12,014 nucleotides of DNA from CAZIPZ01 sp964541075 (GTDB lineage Bacteria; Acidobacteriota; Terriglobia; 20CM-2-55-15), in assembly GCA_964541075.1 (NCBI GenBank), contig CAZIPZ010000118.1, positions 1 to 12,014 of the forward strand. The letters run 5' to 3'. Each line of letters starts with the position of its first letter. The first letter of the stretch is position 1. The translations under genes were made by a program, and so were the position numbers. Below, one piece after another: positions 6,493 through 12,014 of this stretch. The notes beneath the pieces are model-generated. The model saw only the letters and a program-made list of their open reading frames with translations, did not search any database and was not told the origin of the DNA.

Positions 6493-6660
6493 TTGTTTTC
6501 GGGCTTGGCGCCATCGCAATTTTGGTTTGCTGCGCGGCAAGCTCCGTTAGCGGCGTTCGATTCTCGCTTCGCTGCAGGGCCATTTTCGTTTGCCGCCGCG
6601 CAATCTCACTTCGCAACACTGCATTTCGTCTTCGCCGCAGGCCATTTTCATTTGGCGTCG
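6493..6660 (+). repeat. Tandem array A: eight degenerate 21-bp units
   Basis: Units start at 6493, 6514, 6535, 6556, 6577, 6598, 6619 and 6640, each exactly 21 bp with no gap. An approximate consensus in two parts is nnGCAtTTTcG then nTTtGCcGCn. The best-kept positions are a GCA or GCCA at the start, T runs in the middle and TTnGC near the end. In the plus frame each unit encodes seven residues of the form x-x-F-x-F-A-A, e.g. SQFWFAA (6514), GPFSFAA (6577) and LHFVFAA (6619). Two more units (6661, 6682) keep the spacing but are badly decayed. This is not a CRISPR array, since units are contiguous and short. I do not know a named family for this repeat. Confidence 0.8.
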
Positions 6661-6750
6661 TCGAGTTTGCTTTTAAAGCGGCGCGATTTCGTTAGATTCA
6701 TTGTTCTGGAAAGAATGTCGCTTACGATTTGACCTTGCCATGGTTTTACG

Positions 6751-6782
6751 ACATCAAAGTGGCTGTGTAAAATCTTTGATGT
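6751..6782. repeat. Perfect 9-bp stem-loop between the two repeat arrays
   Basis: ACATCAAAG (6751-6759) and CTTTGATGT (6774-6782) are perfect inverted copies around a 14-nt loop. It lies roughly in the middle of the 211-bp segment separating arrays A and B. No T-tract follows on the plus strand, so it is not an obvious terminator. Confidence 0.6.
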
Positions 6783-6871
6783 ACGCAAAAATCATGGAAG
6801 GGTTATCCAGCCGGCCCCATGGCCCGGCGCGCCGCCTTAGCAGGAATGATTTGATTCTTATGGAAAAGGGG

Positions 6872-6976
6872 GTGCGCCAAGTCGAAATGCCCCGCCGCAA
6901 ACACGATATGCAGTTGCGCGAAGCGAGAATGCAGGGACGCCAAGCCGATTTGCAGTGGCGCTTACCCCGAATGCCT
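6872..6976 (-). repeat. Inverted array B: five degenerate 21-bp units
   Basis: Read on the minus strand, units begin at 6976, 6955, 6934, 6913 and 6892, each 21 bp. They share the pattern of array A: CTGCATTCTCG + CTTCGCGCAA (6934-6914) compares with CTGCATTTCGT + CTTCGCCGCA in array A (6619-6639). Over two adjacent units (6913-6872 against 6619-6660) I count about 30 matches in 42. The array therefore mirrors A in opposite orientation. On the minus strand the open frame reads the unit one base shifted from array A (AFSLRAT, AFRLGAP), so the peptide is not conserved between the arrays. Confidence 0.75.
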
Positions 6977-7073
6977 GGAAACAATTCCGGACCAACCTCG
7001 AAAATTTGTTTTTCGGGATTTTAGTGAGATTTTGAGGGACAAGAGGATGCATTTTGTGGACAGCGTACCGTTT

Positions 7074-7110
7074 GTTGAAGGAGATGGTGCTCTTTGACAC
7101 CAAATTCAAC
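7074..7110. repeat. Interrupted stem-loop
   Basis: GTTGAA (7074-7079) pairs with TTCAAC (7105-7110) and TGGTG (7085-7089) with CACCA (7098-7102), with an internal loop between the two helices and an 8-nt apex. It lies outside any called gene; function unknown. Confidence 0.35.
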
Positions 7111-7246
7111 GACTGAACCATGCGCAATGATGAATCCAAGCGAGGCGGCCGACTTTCATCTGTCCTCCCTGCGCTTGACAGGCGTTTCTTCCGAAACTCT
7201 GGCGTGTTCGCCCGAATATGGGGTTCGGTGCGCCCCACACAAACAA

Positions 7247-7276
7247 CCGGCCTTCTCCAAGGATGGAGAAGGCCGG
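7247..7276 (-). terminator. Intrinsic terminator of the TonB-dependent receptor gene
   Basis: CCGGCCTTCTCC (7247-7258) and GGAGAAGGCCGG (7265-7276) form a perfect 12-bp GC-rich stem with a 6-nt loop. On the minus strand it starts 41 bp after the receptor stop codon and is followed by TTGTTTG, a modest U-rich tail. The position fits the 3' end of the receptor transcript and should keep it from entering repeat array B. Confidence 0.8.
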
Positions 7277-7317
7277 AATGAAAAGCAGTCAGCAACCCTT
7301 GGCGAGTCGCCTCACAT

Positions 7318-10300
7318 TTAGAAGGCGAACTTCGCGCCGAATTGCATTTGACGGCTCGGCAGTGCAGCCGAAATGTTGCCGAAGTTGGCAGCGTTGAACA
7401 CCGTCACCGGGTTGTAGAAGTTAACGTTGTTGAAAATGTTGAACATCTCCCATCGAAACTGGAGGTCCTTGTTCTCAGCAATAGTGAACTTCTTCACGAA
7501 GGACATATCGGTTCCGATGTAGCCGGGCGTGCGGAGAATGCCGCGCCCCGCGTTGCCGTAGGTTCCGGGCGTCACCTGGAACGCAGACTTCTGCCAAAAA
7601 CTGCCGCGTGGCTCGATTTTTCCAGTGTGCTTCGGGTCCCCTATCAAGTCGGGACGGTCTGATGTGCGGCCGTCGCCGTTGTTGTCGAAGCTGAGGGTCG
7701 GAGTCAGTTGATTACCAGAGTTCGCTCGGAAAATGCCGGACACTTGCCAGCCCTTGAGCAGTCCGGCGGCTGCGCCAGTCAGATTCTGCCCGAACGGCAT
7801 GTCCCAAACAAAGCTAGTGCTCAACCGGTGACGGCCATCTTCCACACCATTGCCCTTGTCCAGATTAAGATTGTAGGAATCGCGATACTGGCTCGCGCTC
7901 CCGTTTTTCCGCGGCTGGCCGTTGTCGATCATGTGGCTCCACGCATAGGAATTCAGAATCGAGAGTCCTTGACTGGCTCGCCGCTCCACGCGGAGTTGCA
8001 TTCCGTGGTACATCAGGCGAATTCCGTTGTCCATGAAATCGAGGTTGGGCTGGAACAACGGATAAGGCCTCACTCCGTTGATCGGCTGATTGAGGCTGCG
8101 ATACCGATTGACGCGTGTCCCTCTTTTAGCGACATAGCTCGCATCGACAACGATGGATGCGGGCAATTCTCGCTGCACTCCAAAATTCCAGTGTTCATAT
8201 CGGGCGGACTCGACGTCATACCACAAACTGTTAATTGTGATAGCGCCTCCGGCGGCAGTGGCCGGCCAAGGATTCTCCAACGTCGGCGTCTGAGCTCTTG
8301 TAAAGGTCTGAGAAATCGTGAACGGCGCCTGGGTTGAATTGTTGCAGAAGCAAAGGTCTTCGACCTGGTATAAGATTCCGTAGCCGCCGCGAAGAACGGT
8401 GCTGGTGCGGCCGCCCGGCGTCCAAGCGAATCCAAACCGGGGACCCGGATTGTTCTTTTGCCATTTGGTATACGTCTTGGAGGTTCCAAAGGCGAGATCC
8501 GGATACAGGCTCTTGTAGTAATCGATTCCCGGCTGGAACCGGCGCAGGCCTTTCTCAAGAATGCGAATGCCTCCGCGTCCATTGTTCAACGTCGGATCAA
8601 ACGTGGAGAGCTTTCCATACTTCTCATCGAGCGGCCCGAAGTAGTCCCACCGCATTCCGACGTTCAATGTCAGATTGGAATTGAGCTTGAAGTCGTCCTG
8701 CGCAAAGAAGCCGTAATTTTTTCGGAACAGATAGCTCGTCAGCGGCGTGTTGGGAATCGGGGGATTCCTCAAACTGGTTTCAGCGTATCCCAGCAGAAAG
8801 TCTGCGAACGGATCCCCTGTCGTTGATCCGGTGAACGTGAAGCTTCCGCCCTGACTGAAGTAGAAAACCGAACTGCTGACGTACTGAAGCATGTGGTCTG
8901 CGCCGAATTTGATCGCATGGCTCCCGCGCTGCAGCGAAACCACATCTGCGAAGGTCCAGTTTCCATCGACTCGGTCTTGGTTCGTGCTGTCACCCAGCTT
9001 CGCATACCCGGTAATTGAAATCTGCGGAGTCGCCCATAGGATCGGATCCGCATCGGCTGCGGTGCCGTTGATTCCCAACTGTCTCGCATAGTTGGCCTTC
9101 CGGTCTTCCGGGTGGCGCGTACGGAACGAGCGTGAAACGCCCGCGCGAAATTCGTTGACCACAGATGGCGTAATGGTCCACACATCCTGCAGAGAAACAA
9201 TATGGTTGCGCAAACCGCAGCATGTTTGGAAACCTGGAATCTCCGGCCTGTTGAAATTGTATTCCAGGAAGTTCTCACGGAAATATCCATAGGAAAAGAT
9301 CAACTGGTTGTTGCTTGTCAACGCATGGTTGATCTTAAGGTTCGGCAGCGAGTAATCATCCGGCTGGTCGAACGTAGACAAGGCGTTGCTCGTCAAGGCA
9401 TTTGCATCGGTGAGCGTGGCCCGCTCCCAATAAGGCCGGAAACCCAAGGCGATCCTCGAAATGCGCGAAGCGGGAATCTGGTTGTTGGGAAACGGCTGGC
9501 CGTTCTGCGGATCGCGAATCACTCGATTGATTCTCGATAGGTTTCCGGTCCAAAACTCGGCCAGCGGAACGGTCGAAACGATTGTGAGGCTTTGGTCCTG
9601 CTGTTGCCCTTGAAATCCGACAAAGAAAAAGGTTTTGTCTTTGATGATCGGACCACCCAGCACACCACCGTATTGATAACGACTGAACGCCGGCTTTTTG
9701 GCTTCAAAGAAGTTGCGCGCATCAAACCTTTCATTACGACCGAAGAAAAACCCCGTTCCGTGTAATTCATTAGTGCCGGATTTCGTGATCGCGTCTACCT
9801 GCGCGCCGGCAAATCGGCCGTACTGCGCGGCGTAGTTTTGAGTTTGAATTTTGAACTCAGCGACGGCGTCGATGTTGACTCGGATGGCAGGCTCCATCGT
9901 GATGGATGCATTGCCATTGACGCCATCGAGGAGAAATCCATTTGCTTGTTCTTCCATACCCGCCGCAACAAAGCCTCCGCGATCCGACAAGTGAGATCCG
10001 GGCCTCGGCGCAAACGTACCCGGGGTGATATAAGCGAGCGAAGAGAAATTCCGTCCATTCAGAGGAAGCTCGACGATCTTTCGCTCCTCCACAACTTGTC
10101 CGACTTGCGAATTGTCGGTCTGCACAACGGGCGCCTGGCCCGACACTTCGACAACTTCACTGACTGCTCCAACCTGCATCGTGAAATCAATGCGAAGCCG
10201 GGCGTCGACGTCGATCTTCAGGTTCGAGCGAACCTCTTTCTTGAATCCAGGCAGTTCCGCCGAAACCGTGTACACGCCGATCTGCAAAGGCTCGATCCTA

Positions 10301-10500
10301 TATTCCCCGGTTTCCGTCGTAACCGCCGTACGCGTTTGGTTTGTACCTAGATTCGTCGCTGTGACCTCGACTCCCGGTATACGCGCGCCACTCGAGTCCG
10401 ATACGGTTCCTAACACCGCACCTGAGCTGACCTGAGCGTATGCGGGAATGTGGAGCAACAACAGAAACACAAGAGTAACTTGTAGTGCTCTAATAAACAC
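7318..10500 (-). CDS. Oar-like TonB-dependent outer-membrane receptor
   Basis: The product is 1060 residues from GTG 10500. Residues 1-23 are a signal peptide (MFIRALQVTLVFLLLL, cleavage after AYAQ or AYA). Residues about 24-110 form a carboxypeptidase-regulatory-like beta domain (GAVLGTVSDSSGARIPGVEV, TGEYRIEPLQIG). Then comes a plug domain with VVQTDNSQVGQVV, LPLNGRNF (145-152) and a DGVNGN loop. The rest is a large beta-barrel with repeated aromatic strands, ending in FGAKFAF with the terminal Phe used for outer-membrane assembly. Such Oar/CarboxypepD_reg receptors are hugely expanded in Acidobacteriota and are thought to import large or complex substrates; the ligand here is not deducible. 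The open frame extends upstream to 10629, but the extension (RSRIRFCSDRNRIYRY) is not membrane- or signal-like, and AAGGAGG sits 5 nt before GTG 10500, so that start is preferred. ATG 10515 lacks a Shine-Dalgarno. Confidence 0.95.
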   Translation of the reverse strand: MFIRALQVTLVFLLLLHIPAYAQVSSGAVLGTVSDSSGARIPGVEVTATNLGTNQTRTAVTTETGEYRIEPLQIGVYTVSAELPGFKKEVRSNLKIDVDARLRIDFTMQVGAVSEVVEVSGQAPVVQTDNSQVGQVVEERKIVELPLNGRNFSSLAYITPGTFAPRPGSHLSDRGGFVAAGMEEQANGFLLDGVNGNASITMEPAIRVNIDAVAEFKIQTQNYAAQYGRFAGAQVDAITKSGTNELHGTGFFFGRNERFDARNFFEAKKPAFSRYQYGGVLGGPIIKDKTFFFVGFQGQQQDQSLTIVSTVPLAEFWTGNLSRINRVIRDPQNGQPFPNNQIPASRISRIALGFRPYWERATLTDANALTSNALSTFDQPDDYSLPNLKINHALTSNNQLIFSYGYFRENFLEYNFNRPEIPGFQTCCGLRNHIVSLQDVWTITPSVVNEFRAGVSRSFRTRHPEDRKANYARQLGINGTAADADPILWATPQISITGYAKLGDSTNQDRVDGNWTFADVVSLQRGSHAIKFGADHMLQYVSSSVFYFSQGGSFTFTGSTTGDPFADFLLGYAETSLRNPPIPNTPLTSYLFRKNYGFFAQDDFKLNSNLTLNVGMRWDYFGPLDEKYGKLSTFDPTLNNGRGGIRILEKGLRRFQPGIDYYKSLYPDLAFGTSKTYTKWQKNNPGPRFGFAWTPGGRTSTVLRGGYGILYQVEDLCFCNNSTQAPFTISQTFTRAQTPTLENPWPATAAGGAITINSLWYDVESARYEHWNFGVQRELPASIVVDASYVAKRGTRVNRYRSLNQPINGVRPYPLFQPNLDFMDNGIRLMYHGMQLRVERRASQGLSILNSYAWSHMIDNGQPRKNGSASQYRDSYNLNLDKGNGVEDGRHRLSTSFVWDMPFGQNLTGAAAGLLKGWQVSGIFRANSGNQLTPTLSFDNNGDGRTSDRPDLIGDPKHTGKIEPRGSFWQKSAFQVTPGTYGNAGRGILRTPGYIGTDMSFVKKFTIAENKDLQFRWEMFNIFNNVNFYNPVTVFNAANFGNISAALPSRQMQFGAKFAF

Positions 10501-10850
10501 GATTTCCTCCTTCATACATTTGTAATGAGTGAACCACCCACAGGGGTGAAAAACTTTCTTGCGGTGGCAGACATATCTGTAGATCCGATTACGGTCGCTA
10601 CAAAATCGTATGCGAGAGCGAACCCACAAGCAACCTAGAACGCATCGGCGTGGCTGGAAGTTCCGGCAAGAAGTTAAGGAATTATCAAAAAACAGTATCT
10701 GGTGCGAGTACCCGAGGAATTTCCGCAGTGGAAAAAATTGCTTACTCGGCGCAACAGCTCAGAACGTACATGGGCGGATTGATCGGTTGACGAGATGTCC
10801 CTGTCCCTTTTTTCAGGCGTCCACATTGTTGCGTGATAAAGTCCCGCGGC
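10501..10850. promoter_or_regulatory. Divergent promoter region, receptor / MHS transporter
   Basis: About 350 bp separate the divergent starts of the receptor (10500, minus) and the transporter (10851, plus). Both promoters, and any shared operator, must lie here. On the minus strand the receptor leader contains a short hairpin CACCC-ctgt-GGGTG (near 10534-10547). A weak minus-strand candidate TTGTAG with TACAGA 16 bp further on lies near 10574-10601. No strong plus-strand promoter was seen. Frames crossing this gap (e.g. 10610-10867) look spurious. Confidence 0.45.
10506..10512 (-). promoter_or_regulatory. Strong ribosome binding site deciding a GTG start
   Basis: On the minus strand AAGGAGG is followed by 5 nt and GTG 10500. 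It is the only good Shine-Dalgarno near the receptor start and lies inside what a longer frame would read as Lys-Glu-Glu codons after ATG 10515. Confidence 0.75.
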
Positions 10851-12014
10851 ATGATTCAGAAGTTTGACTACAAGATCTGGCAGGTCATTTCGGCCTCGGC
10901 GGTCGGAACGATGATCGAATGGTATGATTTCTATATTTTTGGTAGCCTCGCCACACTGATTTCTCCGCTTTTCTATCCGCCCGGCAATGACACGCTCGCT
11001 CTGATCGCGTACCTCTCGACGTTCGCTGTCGGTTTTGTCGTCCGGCCTTTCGGAGCGTTGTTTTTTGGCCGCATTGGCGACATTGCGGGACGCAAGTACG
11101 CTTTCCTGATCACGCTGCTTATTATGGGCGGCGCCACCGCCCTGATTGGCTTCCTTCCAACCTACGCCACCATCGGAATCGCCGCGCCGATCATTCTCTT
11201 GATCATCCGCGTTCTTCAAGGGTTGGCCCTCGGCGGTGAATATGGCGGCGCCGCAGTTTACGTTGCCGAGCATGTGCCGGACGGCAAGCGCGGCTTCTAC
11301 ACCAGCTTCATCCAGATCACAGCGACTTTGGGATTGTTCGTCTCACTGGTTGTGATCCTTCTCGTTCAGAATACGATGTCCCGCGAGACATTCACCGCGT
11401 GGGGATGGCGAATCCCTTTCTTAATTTCGATCTTCCTAGTCGTCATTTCTGTCTACATCCGCCTCCGCATGAAAGAATCGCCAATCTTTCAACAGATCAA
11501 AAGCGCAGGAATGACATCCGCCAAGCCGCTGAAAGAAGCGTTTGCCAAATGGGACAACCTCAAGCGCGTGCTGGTCTCTCTATTCGGAGCGACAGCTGGC
11601 CAGGGCGTCGTATGGTACACAGGTCAGTTCTATGCGCTGTTCTACTTGCAAACGATTCTGAAGGTGAACGCGACGTCGGCGAATTACATCATCGCCACAG
11701 CATTATTCCTGGGAATGCCGTTCTTTGTTCTATTCGGCGCGATATCGGATCGCATCGGCAGGAAAAAGATCATGATGGCAGGATGTCTTCTGGCCGCCCT
11801 TTCCTACATACCGATATATAAATGGATGCAAGCCGCGGCGGGCTCAAACGTTGTGACGGCCACGTCGCAGCGAAACGCCGTCACGGGAGCAATCGGCCTG
11901 ACTCCCATGACCGATGTGGGGGGACGGCTGCAGCCCGCTGTGGAAGTGCTGCCGTATAGCAATTTTGTGAACTTCATCACCAACGGCGCGGCATGGAACC
12001 TGATTCTGCTGGTC
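10851..12014 (+). CDS. MFS transporter, MHS (ProP-like) family, 5' part
   Basis: From ATG 10851 the frame is open to the right edge, giving 388 codons without a stop. The N-terminus SAVGTMIEWYDFYIFGS is the hallmark of the metabolite:H+ symporter (MHS) family of inner-membrane MFS carriers. Further signatures are GRIGDIAGRK (residues 73-82, loop 2-3), RVLQGLALGGEYGGA (120-134) and the repeat GAISDRIGRKK (296-306). About ten membrane helices are covered. After IPIYKW (around 320) comes a hydrophilic stretch to about residue 370, consistent with an MHS subgroup with an enlarged outer loop, before the next helix (FVNFITNGAAWNLILLV). Relatives carry organic acids, betaine/proline or other small solutes with protons; the substrate is unknown. 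No Shine-Dalgarno precedes ATG 10851; an in-frame GTG at 10833 is an alternative. The divergent TonB receptor suggests joint uptake. Confidence 0.92.
   Translation, partial: MIQKFDYKIWQVISASAVGTMIEWYDFYIFGSLATLISPLFYPPGNDTLALIAYLSTFAVGFVVRPFGALFFGRIGDIAGRKYAFLITLLIMGGATALIGFLPTYATIGIAAPIILLIIRVLQGLALGGEYGGAAVYVAEHVPDGKRGFYTSFIQITATLGLFVSLVVILLVQNTMSRETFTAWGWRIPFLISIFLVVISVYIRLRMKESPIFQQIKSAGMTSAKPLKEAFAKWDNLKRVLVSLFGATAGQGVVWYTGQFYALFYLQTILKVNATSANYIIATALFLGMPFFVLFGAISDRIGRKKIMMAGCLLAALSYIPIYKWMQAAAGSNVVTATSQRNAVTGAIGLTPMTDVGGRLQPAVEVLPYSNFVNFITNGAAWNLILLV

Larger units (their letters stand above)
6043..7317. other. 1.27-kb region without a convincing intact gene
   Basis: Many overlapping frames exist on both strands but none has a good Shine-Dalgarno plus a recognised domain. 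The frame 6271-6732 (plus, TTG start) links an oxidase-like relic to the 21-bp array, where it reads as heptapeptides; the frame 7295-6858 (minus) covers the second array in another phase. The region holds the relic at 6280-6390, two inverted 21-bp arrays, a stem-loop between them, another hairpin at 7074-7110 and the receptor terminator at 7247-7276. It looks like an unstable or decayed intergenic tract. Confidence 0.6.

Noticed and set aside
6271..6732. 153-aa repeat protein gene
   Set aside because: TTG start without Shine-Dalgarno; its first part looks like an oxidase relic and its second part is the 21-bp array, whose frame is not kept in the second array.
6493..6976. CRISPR array
   Set aside because: Units are 21 bp, contiguous, degenerate and without unique spacers; no cas gene is present, and the two blocks are inverted.
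7708..8337. 209-aa plus-strand frame inside the receptor gene
   Set aside because: It is antisense to the beta-barrel coding sequence with no own start signal; a shadow frame.
10674..11273. 199-aa minus-strand frame
   Set aside because: It is antisense to the MHS transporter, whose motifs are unmistakable on the plus strand; its highly charged composition is typical of an antisense shadow.

Overview
This window looks like chromosomal DNA from a soil-type Acidobacteriota, although no marker gene proves it. The main evidence is the roughly 1060-residue Oar-like TonB-dependent receptor, which has an N-terminal carboxypeptidase-regulatory-like domain and an LPLNGRNF plug motif. That family is strongly expanded in Acidobacteriota. 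Supporting signs are a small secreted cysteine-containing protein, a bacterial RRM protein, several lone small genes and long gene-poor gaps.

Layout, left to right. Positions 1-298 (minus) hold the 5' part of an IS1595-type transposase that runs off the window, with a promoter and inverted repeat at 303-349. Positions 387-914 (minus) encode a secreted protein of unknown function. Positions 915-1561 hold no recognisable gene. Positions 1562-2632 (minus) encode a soluble orphan sensor histidine kinase. Positions 2633-3290 hold no convincing gene, but contain a possible IS end relic and a 14-bp palindrome. Positions 3291-3874 (plus) are a two-gene unit, an RRM RNA-binding protein overlapping a small CxxC protein, followed by an 83-residue orphan at 3964-4215. 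A minus-strand group follows: DUF454/YbaN membrane protein (6042-5668), pirin (5623-4721) and a 102-residue Cys/His protein (4631-4323). They are closely spaced and may be co-transcribed.

Positions 6043-7317 are the oddest part. A short relic resembling the C-terminus of a GlcD-type FAD-linked oxidase (about 6280-6390) is followed by two arrays of the same degenerate 21-bp unit in opposite orientation: eight units at 6493-6660 (plus) and five at 6872-6976 (minus). They are separated by 211 bp that contains a perfect 9-bp stem-loop. The units are read in different frames in the two arrays, which suggests selection or amplification at the DNA/RNA level rather than on a protein. This is the best candidate here for something undescribed.

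Positions 7318-10500 (minus) encode the TonB-dependent receptor, followed by a perfect 12-bp-stem terminator at 7247-7276. The receptor diverges, across a gap of about 350 bp, from an MHS-family (ProP-like) MFS transporter that starts at 10851 and runs off the right edge. Outer-membrane receptor and inner-membrane symporter could serve uptake of a common solute; this is inferred only from their position.

No rRNA, tRNA, CRISPR array or phage structural gene was seen.
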